Assembly (NCBI GenBank): GCA_010672185.1
Contig: JAAHHL010000096.1
Location: forward strand, 1 to 13,117
DNA from: Caldora sp. SIO3E6
GTDB taxonomy: Bacteria; Cyanobacteriota; Cyanobacteriia; Cyanobacteriales; Coleofasciculaceae
Length of the DNA: 13,117 nt
Direction of reading: 5' to 3'
The translations under genes were made by a program, and so were the position numbers. Positions 6,168-12,159 of the stretch are shown in pieces. Each line of letters starts with the position of its first letter. Within the stretch, counting starts at the first letter, position 1. The notes beneath the pieces were generated by a model that saw nothing but the letters and a program-made list of their open reading frames with translations, was not told the origin of the DNA and did not search any database.

Positions 6168-6335
6168 ATTCTTAATTCTTCATTCTTAATTCTTCATTCT
6201 TCATTCGCCGTTAGGCGCTTATTACTTGTTACTTGTTACTTGTTACTTATTCTCCCAAGCCCTAACTATAGGCATTCAGGCGAACATGCTCTAATAACCC
6301 ATTCCCAATTCTAAATTCTAAATTCTAAATTCTAA
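6168..6335. repeat. Cluster of three different 7-bp tandem arrays
   Basis: The arrays are ATTCTTA/ATTCTTC (5 units, 6168-6202), TTACTTG (4 units, 6222-6249) and AATTCTA (4 units, 6308-6335). The three motifs are different but the period is the same. They lie just beyond the 3' end of the SRPBCC gene. Confidence 0.85.
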
Positions 6336-6357
6336 ATTCCCCATTCCCCTTAGAAAA

Positions 6358-6792
6358 TCACATACTTTCTGTATATCGCTTTAACTCCCTTGCCATCCGG
6401 TGAATTCCTCGCTTTTCATCTTCCCGAATAAAAGGTAAAAATACACGAGTAAGGATGCCTGAGAAACGACTATTGTGGATGTATTTAGTGCGCCGTAATC
6501 CAATCTCTTGTAGCTCAAATATATATTCATTACGAAAGCCGGGGATTTGGGAAACCCAGCTGAGGCACACTGAAGGTTGAATTAAGGTAACTAAAGCTTC
6601 AAAGTCGGTTTCTTCTTCATTAGGAAGCCTGCGTAGCGAAAGTAGTACTTCCTTCCCCTGTTGAAATGGTACCTGGGATTGACAGTCAAATAAAAAAGTG
6701 TTCCAGTACTTCCACTGGTTTTTCTGGAATAACACTTGCCAAACTCGGTGCTTGGGAGCATTAATTTCAATTTCAGTATAAAAACTTGCCAT
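6358..6792 (-). CDS. SRPBCC superfamily protein (START/polyketide-cyclase-like fold)
   Basis: This is a 144-residue single-domain protein. It opens with ASFYTEIEINAPKHRVWQVLF, the classic first strand and helix of SRPBCC proteins (INAPxxxVW). The central strands follow (GKEVLLSLRR, FEALVTLIQPSVCLSWVSQIPG, NEYIFELQEI), and the terminal helix is EKRGIHRMARELKRYTE. These proteins form a hydrophobic ligand-binding cavity. Neither ligand nor reaction can be read from the sequence, and no polyketide genes are nearby. Length is normal for the fold. The ATG lies only 10 bp from a 91-bp heptamer array and has no Shine-Dalgarno sequence, so its promoter and leader must lie within or beyond the repeats. 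Confidence 0.82.
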   Translation of the reverse strand: MASFYTEIEINAPKHRVWQVLFQKNQWKYWNTFLFDCQSQVPFQQGKEVLLSLRRLPNEEETDFEALVTLIQPSVCLSWVSQIPGFRNEYIFELQEIGLRRTKYIHNSRFSGILTRVFLPFIREDEKRGIHRMARELKRYTESM

Positions 6793-6802
6793 AAATGAGG
6801 TA

Positions 6803-6893
6803 AGGCAGAAGGCAGGAGGCAGGAGGCAGGAGGCAGAAGGCAGGAGGCAGGAGGCAGGAGGCAGAAGGCAGGAGGCAGGAGGCAGAAGGCAGG
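6803..6893. repeat. 7-bp tandem array AGGCAGG/AGGCAGA, 13 units
   Basis: Thirteen contiguous heptamers directly upstream of the SRPBCC start codon. AGGCAGA units recur at positions 1, 5, 9 and 12 among AGGCAGG units, suggesting a 28-bp higher-order unit that was itself duplicated. Confidence 0.9.
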
Positions 6894-6960
6894 AGGTAAT
6901 CTTAGGGAAAAATTTTTACTACCAAGAATTATAAATAAATTTTTCCAAATTTCCCAATTC

Positions 6961-7002
6961 GACCTTCGACCTTCGACCTTCGACCTTCGACCTTCGACCT
7001 TC
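6961..7002. repeat. 7-bp tandem array GACCTTC, 6 perfect units
   Basis: Six identical GACCTTC units lie between the divergent SRPBCC and malic enzyme genes. The 346-bp intergenic region holds this array, the AGGCAGG array, and about 135 bp of plain sequence before the malic enzyme. Confidence 0.92.
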
Positions 7003-7055
7003 TTAGGGTATCTGCTTTTTTGTTTATGATGAACTGATGGGTTATTTCCACCATG

Positions 7056-7101
7056 TTGCACCAGGAATAATTAGACTTCCAGATTGCACACCAGGAAAAT
7101 T
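7056..7101. promoter_or_regulatory. Imperfect direct repeat upstream of malic enzyme
   Basis: TTGCACCAGGAATAATT (7056-7072) recurs as TTGCACACCAGGAAAATT (7084-7101), 28 bp apart and ending 38 bp before the ATG. It could be a regulator binding site or a small duplication. No strong promoter hexamers are visible. Confidence 0.3.
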
Positions 7102-7138
7102 CCCCTTACAAGCTACAACCTGCAATTAATGATACAAC

Positions 7139-8530
7139 ATGGTAAACTTGACACCCAACTCTAGTTTTAGTTTAAAGATTCGTTTGACATATCCCAACCA
7201 CCCAGGGATATTAGCTAGCATTACTAGAGCGATCGCGGAAGCTGGTGGTAACCTAGGACAGATTGATCTAGTCGAGCAGAATCGTAATACTGTTATTCGA
7301 GATCTCGATATTGATGCGGCTAGTACTGAACACGCTGAGCAGATTGTGCAAGGGATTAGGGCATTAACAGATGTCAAAATTATTGAGTACAAAGACCGTA
7401 CCTTCAATCTGCATCGCGGTGGCAAAATTGGTATGCACAACAAACTCTCCTTAGACAGTCAAGGGGATTTGGCAATGGCTTATACTCCAGGGGTAGGTCG
7501 TATTTGCAATGCGATCGCTCAAGATCCTGAACAGGTATATCAACTGACGATCAAAGGTAACACGGTAGCGATCGTAAGTGATGGTAGTGCGGTTTTGGGG
7601 TTAGGTAACCTGGGAGCCGAAGCGGCATTACCGGTAATGGAAGGAAAAGCGATGCTCTTTAAAGAGTTCGCTGGTATTGATGCCTTTCCCATCTGTCTGG
7701 CTAACCAAGACACAGATATGATCGTGGAAACCGTCAAAAATATTGCCCCGGTCTTTGGGGGAGTTAATTTAGAAGATATCAGTGCTCCCCGGTGCTTTGA
7801 GATTGAAGAGCGATTGCGTCAGGAGTTGGATATTCCCGTTTTTCATGATGACCAACATGGTACAGCAATTGTTACCCTAGCGGCGTTGATTAATGCTCTG
7901 AAGCTAGTGAATAAATCCCTAGAATCAGTCAAAATTGTTATCAATGGAGCCGGAGCCGCTGGAGTCTCCATTGCCAAGTTACTACGAAAGGCTGGAGCTG
8001 AGAAGATTTGCTTGTGTGACTCTAAGGGTATTATCTCTAAAAGTCGTTCTAACCTAACCCAGCAAAAGCAAGAATTTGCAGTTGAAGCGACTGGCTCCCT
8101 AGCCGATGCTCTCCAAGGTGCAGACATCTTTGTGGGAGTTAGTGCTCCTGGTGTCGTGACTCCAGAAATGGTACGCTCAATGGCAGTAGACCGGATTGTG
8201 ATGGCTATGGCAAATCCCATCCCAGAAATTCAACCAGAATTGATCCGGGATGATGTTGCAGTAATTGCCACCGGACGCAGTGACTATCCCAATCAGATTA
8301 ATAATGTTCTTGCCTTTCCTGGTGTCTTTCGTGGTGCTCTGAATTGTCGAGCATCCGCAATTACGATCAATATGTACCTAGAAGCGGCAAAAGCGATCGC
8401 TTCCTTGGTTGATCCTACCGACTTAAACCGGGAACAGATCATTCCTTCTGTTTTTGATGAGCGAGTCGTAAAAGCTGTTGCCGCTGCGGTACAACAGGCA
8501 GCACAGCAAGATGGAGTGGCTCATTGTTAG
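7139..8530 (+). CDS. ACT-domain NAD(P)-dependent malic enzyme
   Basis: It oxidatively decarboxylates malate to pyruvate with NAD or NADP in the cytoplasm, linking the TCA branch to pyruvate and NAD(P)H supply. It has 463 residues. An ACT regulatory domain lies at about 10-85 (IRLTYPNHPGILASITRAIAEAGGN). The malic domain includes AYTPGV with Tyr115, SDGSAVLGLGNLG, EGKAMLFKEFAG with Lys170, and the metal-binding FHDDQHGTA. The Rossmann domain has GAGAAG (270-275) and Asp294 at the end of strand 2, which could favour NAD. The N-terminal ACT domain is typical of short prokaryotic malic enzymes in cyanobacteria and suggests amino-acid control. Length is complete. The ATG is the only suitable start but has no clear Shine-Dalgarno sequence. 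Three HIP1 octamers lie inside. Confidence 0.94.
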   Translation: MVNLTPNSSFSLKIRLTYPNHPGILASITRAIAEAGGNLGQIDLVEQNRNTVIRDLDIDAASTEHAEQIVQGIRALTDVKIIEYKDRTFNLHRGGKIGMHNKLSLDSQGDLAMAYTPGVGRICNAIAQDPEQVYQLTIKGNTVAIVSDGSAVLGLGNLGAEAALPVMEGKAMLFKEFAGIDAFPICLANQDTDMIVETVKNIAPVFGGVNLEDISAPRCFEIEERLRQELDIPVFHDDQHGTAIVTLAALINALKLVNKSLESVKIVINGAGAAGVSIAKLLRKAGAEKICLCDSKGIISKSRSNLTQQKQEFAVEATGSLADALQGADIFVGVSAPGVVTPEMVRSMAVDRIVMAMANPIPEIQPELIRDDVAVIATGRSDYPNQINNVLAFPGVFRGALNCRASAITINMYLEAAKAIASLVDPTDLNREQIIPSVFDERVVKAVAAAVQQAAQQDGVAHC

Positions 8531-8568
8531 GGGACTGCCTTCTGCCTCTTCCCTCCTGACTTGAAAGA

Positions 8569-8600
8569 GACGCGGGGACGCGGGGACGCGGGGACGCGGA
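8569..8600. repeat. 8-bp array GACGCGGG, four units (MITE-core-like)
   Basis: Three GACGCGGG units and one GACGCGGA are followed by GAGATGGA. Unit type and number match the core of the 101-bp MITE copies (four units each, then GAATGGA). The MITE terminal repeats are missing here. Confidence 0.7.
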
Positions 8601-8624
8601 GAGATGGATTTTCATACATTGTGG

Positions 8625-8640
8625 TGAAAAAATTTTTTCA
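8625..8640 (+). terminator. AT-rich perfect palindrome after malic enzyme
   Basis: TGAAAAAATTTTTTCA is a perfect 16-bp palindrome 95 bp after the malic enzyme stop. Its T-run could support weak termination, but the stem is purely A/T apart from the ends, so the call is uncertain. Confidence 0.25.
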
Positions 8641-8660
8641 TCGGGACTGCCTCCTGCCTC

Positions 8661-8754
8661 CGGGTCTTCCGTACTTAGGTGCTACAGCCTTTGTGTGGTA
8701 AGCTTTATTAGCTATTAAATCTGATAGTTTAGCACACTAAGTACGGAAGACCCG
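8661..8754. mobile_element. MITE-like element with 18-bp perfect terminal inverted repeats
   Basis: CGGGTCTTCCGTACTTAG (8661-8678) is exactly repeated in inverted orientation at 8737-8754. Both arms continue into a related GTGCTA segment. The 94-bp element has no coding capacity. GGGTCTTCC-type ends suggest mobilisation by a full-length IS elsewhere in the genome, possibly of the ISL3 kind (inference). I see no target duplication. Confidence 0.85.
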
Positions 8755-8834
8755 AACAGTGCTCTGTAGGTCTCTGATTGAACCGTTTCTCAGCGAAGAA
8801 TGACTGCTGAGATGGAGAAGCTATTGTTTCCCTA

Positions 8835-8871
8835 CTAGTTTGCGTAAATATTACGCAAACTAGCATTTTTT
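8835..8871 (+). terminator. Strong hairpin overlapping antitoxin stop codon, T-run on plus strand
   Basis: CTAGTTTGCGTAA (8835-8847) pairs exactly with 8851-8863 around a 3-nt loop. CATTTTTT follows, which is a good intrinsic-terminator shape on the plus strand. It would stop transcripts entering from the malic enzyme side. The hairpin also encodes the last codons and the stop of the minus-strand antitoxin gene. Confidence 0.6.
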
Positions 8872-9053
8872 GTCCAAAGTCCAAGAAGGTATAAAATGAT
8901 TAATTCTTGGCAAGACATACCTTTTTCTTGAGCTATTGCCTCAAAATATTCAATGACATCTATCCCCAAAGGTAAAGTTACTTGTTGTTTCAGTTGTTTA
9001 GCAAAGGGATTAGGACGGCTGTTCATTGTAGAAATGTCGTATTCCTGTTTCAT
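8835..9053 (-). CDS. Antitoxin-like small protein (BrnA/CopG-type), orphan
   Basis: It has 72 residues from the ATG at 9051-9053. AAGGA 7 nt upstream supports this start over an ATG at 9122 that would lie inside a MITE. The sequence KQEYDISTMNSRPNPFAKQLKQQVTLPLGIDVIEYFEAIAQEKGMSCQELIILYL fits the ribbon-helix-helix antitoxins of the BrnA/CopG kind. These have a short N-terminal toxin-facing segment, a QVTLPL strand and two helices. Such antitoxins normally bind a BrnT-like ribonuclease toxin and repress their own promoter. No toxin gene is present: the gene is bracketed by MITEs, and FkbM follows. The C-terminal WTKNASLRNIYAN is unusual and runs into a hairpin that contains the stop codon, so the tail may be altered. 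Confidence 0.7.
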   Translation of the reverse strand: MKQEYDISTMNSRPNPFAKQLKQQVTLPLGIDVIEYFEAIAQEKGMSCQELIILYLLGLWTKNASLRNIYAN

Positions 9054-9105
9054 TTCTTTATCCTTGATAATATTTTCTTTCGTTTTTAGTGAGATCGCAG
9101 ATATC

Positions 9106-9217
9106 GTAGTGCCGTGACCCACCTAAAACTGTGCAATAGAAAATCCACAGCATTTTGTAAATTCCGGGTTTGAACCATAAATGCTAATGCCTCATTTTAG
9201 CTGGGTCACGGCACTAC
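9106..9217. mobile_element. MITE-like element with 23-bp terminal inverted repeats, TA-flanked
   Basis: GTAGTGCCGTGACCCA at 9106 continues to TAAAA. The inverted partner at 9195-9217 matches 22 of 23 bases. The 112-bp element has no gene. The ends can be read as GTGCCGTGACCCA flanked on both sides by TA, which would fit mobilisation by an IS630/Tc1-mariner transposase (inference). It lies where a toxin gene would be expected next to the antitoxin. Confidence 0.85.
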
Positions 9218-9274
9218 AATTTGAGAGCGATCAGCTTCGCTGGTGCCAAAGGCAATCGCGCAGATAATCAAAAA

Positions 9275-10024
9275 CTACTTAGAAGCATAAATCATCCCTC
9301 GATACTCCCACACTTCGTGGGGGATAATTTCCGTTTTAAAACCTTTTTCTTTAAACAGATGGATTAAATCTTGGGAAGAGAGAATACTGATATCATCATG
9401 ATACTCCATCCCAATTCTCTTGATTCTGTCAAATGCGGCATCAGAGGCAGCATCAAACATCTCTCCTTCCGCTCCTTCGCAATCAATTTTGAGCAAATCT
9501 ATATCACCTTCATCTCCAACCAAGCTGAAGGCTTCATCAAGGGAGATGCAGCGGACTTCTCCCGACATCGTCAGTCTATCTTGGTAAAACTCCCCTTCTG
9601 GCATAATGGTGCTATGACATTCTGGAGTCGGTGCAGAAAAGATCTGACGAGTACCGGCTTCTCCTGCCAAAGCGAGATGGTAACCGGTTACTTGGTTTTC
9701 CAATTGATTGACTTTAATGTTCTGTTGCAGAAACTTATGGTTAGTGGGGTGAGCTTCAAAAGCGAATACTTTCCCTTGGGGGTATAAATGGGCTACCAAA
9801 CAAGACAATAATCCAGCATGAGCTCCAATATCGATTACAGTTACTTGCTGCTCCCAATTCTCAGTCCACTGGCTTTGAGGATGTATGCGATAGCAGTCTT
9901 CTAGTATAATCTCCCGGTACAGATGATCAATTTCGGCATAAGGCGGTAGAGCCAGCTTTAAACCACAACTCAACTCTACTTGGGATATATAAACTTGTGG
10001 ATTAGTTTGATTCGTTTCTTGCAA
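9275..10024 (-). CDS. FkbM family SAM-dependent methyltransferase
   Basis: This is a 249-residue class I methyltransferase. The SAM-binding motif is VIDIGAHAG (63-71), followed by FAFEAHP (Glu90 at the end of strand 2). The FkbM hallmark DLLKIDCEGAE is at 176-186. FkbM enzymes O-methylate sugars, polyketides or other small molecules. The substrate cannot be told here, though a glycan is possible given the neighbouring DUF2079 membrane protein. Translation starts at a TTG: AGGAGA lies 8 nt upstream and an in-frame TAG closes the frame just before it, with no ATG nearby. It is divergent from DUF2079 with a 146-bp gap in which I see no strong promoter pair. Confidence 0.9.
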   Translation of the reverse strand: MQETNQTNPQVYISQVELSCGLKLALPPYAEIDHLYREIILEDCYRIHPQSQWTENWEQQVTVIDIGAHAGLLSCLVAHLYPQGKVFAFEAHPTNHKFLQQNIKVNQLENQVTGYHLALAGEAGTRQIFSAPTPECHSTIMPEGEFYQDRLTMSGEVRCISLDEAFSLVGDEGDIDLLKIDCEGAEGEMFDAASDAAFDRIKRIGMEYHDDISILSSQDLIHLFKEKGFKTEIIPHEVWEYRGMIYASK

Positions 10025-10170
10025 TTTTTTGTTCTCCTATCTGGTAGCGAGTTCCTGAGGTGAGCACTGTCAAGGGGGAATAGAACATACTTAGTACAGA
10101 GTCCGATTTGCAGTACCCGCCCTACAGTTCTAAAATTACCCAATCTACAATCCCTTGATTAATAACACAG

Positions 10171-12096
10171 ATGAGGAAAAGCCTAAGAATTGACATTACC
10201 AAAAGTGCCCTCGCAGCTGCGGTCATTTTTTTTGTTTTAACCTCAGGGTTGATGCTCCATCGGTTCTACAGCTTTTACCACTCCTATAGTTCCTTCGATC
10301 AAGGGATTTTTAATCAGGTTTTTTGGAATGGTATCCACGGTAGGTTCTTTGAGAGTTCCCTTTCTTCTTACCTCTCTTCTGCTGTACTCCACGATGGCAA
10401 TCTACCGACGGTATCTTACCATCGCTTGGGGCAGCACTTTACCCCAGCTTTATTGCTCTGGTTACCTATTTATGCTCTATCTCCCTCATCTCCCACTTTA
10501 TTGGTTTTGCAGGCAGCACTGATGACGGCTGCGGGGTTAGTGCTTTATGCCTTGGCAAGGGTTTACCTCAATCCCCAGTTGTCAACCATGATTACGGTGA
10601 GTTTCTACGCTGCCAATGTGGTAATCGGACCAACTTTAGCTAACTTCCACGACTCCTGCCAACTACCTCTATATATGTTTGGTTTACTACTAGCTTTAGA
10701 AAAACGCTGGTGGTGGTTGTTTGCAGGGTTAGCAGTTTTGCTGCTAGGAGTCAGGGAAGATTCGGGAATTCTCCTGTTTAGTGTGGGATTCTATTTGGTG
10801 TTAAGTCGGCGCTATCCCAGTATAGGTTTAATCCTGTGTACCCTCAGCTTCGGTTATATGCTGGTGCTGACTAACCTGATTATGCCTCTATTTTCTGATG
10901 ACATTTCTCGCCGATTTATGATGGAGCAGTTTGGTGGCTACGTGGAAGGCAATGAAGCTTCTACTCTGGATGTGATTTGGGCACTCCTGAGCAATCCCTG
11001 GCAACTGATCAAGGAAATTTTCACCCCCTTCGGACGGACAATGCAATATTTGCTGGCTTATTGGCTACCCCTAGCATTTATACCAGCAATTTCTCCTACT
11101 GCCTGGATGGTAGTAGCATTTCCCTTACTTACAGCTTTGATGCGCCAGGATTATTGGGCATTGTCGGTTAATATGCGCTTTGCAATCAATGTAGTTCCAG
11201 GAATATTTTACGGTGCAATCATCTGGTGGTCCCAGCATCCTAACCCTGATGTAGGGGCAAAGCATTTGGGTGATAATTCATCGATAAAACCCAAGTCATA
11301 CAATCCCAATGCTTTGCCCTCCGGCAGTTTGAAAACACACCCTAGCCTCTCCCAAGAGGAACCCGGTGAGCGAAAAAAGGAGTGGGGAAACGAGTTAGCA
11401 GACGCGGAGACGCGGGGACGCGGAGACGCGGAGAATGGAAATCCTACGCAAAATTTCGTTCACCCGGAAGAACCCACCCCTAACCCCTCCCAGGAGGGGA
11501 ACCGGAGCAAGGGAGAAATATCTGGGAATGAGCAGGAGGGTTTTAAAAGCAGATTTGCTCTTAAACCCCAATTCCGGCGTTTTTGGATATTCTGTCTGAG
11601 TCTGTCACTAGTATTTACCTTTACTTCCAACCCCCATCGCGCTTGGTCTTTTCTTTTCCCTACCTCTATCGACCCTTTAGTATATATCTCTGTACCTCGT
11701 CAATGGCAACATGCAGGACAAATTCGCTCTTTGTTAGAACAAATTCCCCCAACTGCCAGTGTTTCCGCTACGACACATATTGTCCCTCATCTGTCTAATC
11801 GTCGAGAAATACTAGGGTTTCCCTCACTGCGACTAATTAATGATGCCAGACAAGAGATTAGTGTAGATTATGCGATCGCAGATTTGTGGCAATTTCAACA
11901 GTATGAGGTAGCCTTTGATGATGATCGTGAGCGTTTACGTAAGCTAGTACCTGCGATCGAGCAGATACTTGTTCAGGGCAATTATGGCATAATTGACTTT
12001 CAAGATGGAGTAATGTTGCTCAAGCAAGGAGCTACTCCTAACTCAACAGCATTGTCTTCTTGGCAAGATTTTCGAGAAGAGATTGAGCAGATTTAG
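10171..12096 (+). CDS. DUF2079 multi-pass membrane protein with in-frame repeat insertions
   Basis: This is a 641-residue integral membrane protein of the DUF2079 family, a group with a GT-C-glycosyltransferase-like layout. Features are a first helix at about 11-31, the loop motif YSSFDQGIFNQVFWN with a conserved aspartate, and then helices around 90-200. REDSGILLFSVGFYLV follows, with more helices to about 355. One more helix (FWIFCLSLSLVFTF) and a soluble C-terminal domain ending in IIDFQDGVMLL come last. Lipid-linked sugar transfer to an envelope glycan is possible but unproven. The family is usually nearer 500-560 residues. The excess lies at about 361-445, where three intergenic-type repeats are translated in frame between two helices. 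The stop codon touches a 7-bp array. One HIP1 site is present. The ATG has no clear Shine-Dalgarno sequence. Confidence 0.88.
   Translation: MRKSLRIDITKSALAAAVIFFVLTSGLMLHRFYSFYHSYSSFDQGIFNQVFWNGIHGRFFESSLSSYLSSAVLHDGNLPTVSYHRLGQHFTPALLLWLPIYALSPSSPTLLVLQAALMTAAGLVLYALARVYLNPQLSTMITVSFYAANVVIGPTLANFHDSCQLPLYMFGLLLALEKRWWWLFAGLAVLLLGVREDSGILLFSVGFYLVLSRRYPSIGLILCTLSFGYMLVLTNLIMPLFSDDISRRFMMEQFGGYVEGNEASTLDVIWALLSNPWQLIKEIFTPFGRTMQYLLAYWLPLAFIPAISPTAWMVVAFPLLTALMRQDYWALSVNMRFAINVVPGIFYGAIIWWSQHPNPDVGAKHLGDNSSIKPKSYNPNALPSGSLKTHPSLSQEEPGERKKEWGNELADAETRGRGDAENGNPTQNFVHPEEPTPNPSQEGNRSKGEISGNEQEGFKSRFALKPQFRRFWIFCLSLSLVFTFTSNPHRAWSFLFPTSIDPLVYISVPRQWQHAGQIRSLLEQIPPTASVSATTHIVPHLSNRREILGFPSLRLINDARQEISVDYAIADLWQFQQYEVAFDDDRERLRKLVPAIEQILVQGNYGIIDFQDGVMLLKQGATPNSTALSSWQDFREEIEQI
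11253..11320 (+). repeat. Palindromic repeat (GGGGCAAAGCATT) translated inside DUF2079
   Basis: AGGGGCAAAGCATTTGGG (11253-11270) is inverted at 11305-11320 (CCCAATGCTTTGCCCT) with two single-base bulges. The pair resembles a dispersed intergenic repeat common in filamentous cyanobacteria. Here it is read in frame as VGAKHLG through NALPSGS. Confidence 0.7.
11336..11505 (+). repeat. Two hairpin repeats flanking the in-frame MITE
   Basis: CACCCTAGCCTCTCCCAAGA (from about 11338) and CACCCCTAACCCCTCCCAGG (from about 11475) are two copies of the same hairpin repeat (CCTCT..AGAGG and CCCCTCC..GGAGGGG). They lie on either side of MITE copy II. Both are translated in frame. Confidence 0.7.
11364..11465 (+). 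mobile_element. 101-bp MITE copy II, in frame inside DUF2079 gene
   Basis: It aligns without gaps to the reverse complement of 1675-1776: 102 columns and 15 mismatches. It has the same terminal inverted repeats and the same four-unit GACGCGGA/G core (11401-11432). The flanks AGAGGAACCC and GGAAGAACCC match at 8 of 10 positions and may be a decayed target duplication. It encodes GERKKEWGN...DAETRGRGDAENGN...QNFVHP with no stop, in the same frame that is open in copy I. Confidence 0.8.
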
Positions 12097-12159
12097 TCAT
12101 TTGTCATTTGTCATTTGTCATTTGTACTAATAACCAACAACCAACGACCAATAACCAAT
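12096..12159. repeat. Two abutting 7-bp arrays (GTCATTT x4, AACCAAC/AACCAAT x4)
   Basis: GTCATTT repeats four times starting at the last base of the DUF2079 stop codon. Four AACCAAC/GACCAAT/AACCAAT units then run into the ATG of the Uma2 gene. The entire 61-bp space between the two genes is essentially array, with no Shine-Dalgarno sequence visible. Confidence 0.88.

Larger units (their letters stand above)
5532..6357. other. 826-bp gene-free, repeat-rich spacer
   Basis: No credible coding frame is seen. In order it holds about 115 bp of plain sequence, an IS-end-like element (5649-5800), a GGAGGCA array (5842-5938), two tandem copies of a 96-bp unit (5951-6142), and three 7-bp arrays at 6168-6202, 6222-6249 and 6308-6335. 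The spacer separates two genes that face each other. Confidence 0.75.

Noticed and set aside
5842..6893. CRISPR-like appearance of regularly repeated units
   Set aside because: The units are 7 bp and contiguous, with no spacers between them, and no cas genes are present.
6591..7061. 156-codon minus-strand frame over the AGGCAGG array
   Set aside because: Most of it is a low-complexity CLLPPA repeat, and its end overlaps the SRPBCC gene in another frame.
7843..8220. Minus-strand frames within malic enzyme and similar frames inside thyX and FkbM
   Set aside because: They are shadows of well-supported genes on the opposite strand.
8835..9122. Longer 95-residue version of the antitoxin
   Set aside because: The extra N-terminus begins inside the MITE at 9106 and has no ribosome binding site, while the inner ATG at 9053 has AAGGA and a family-like N-terminus.
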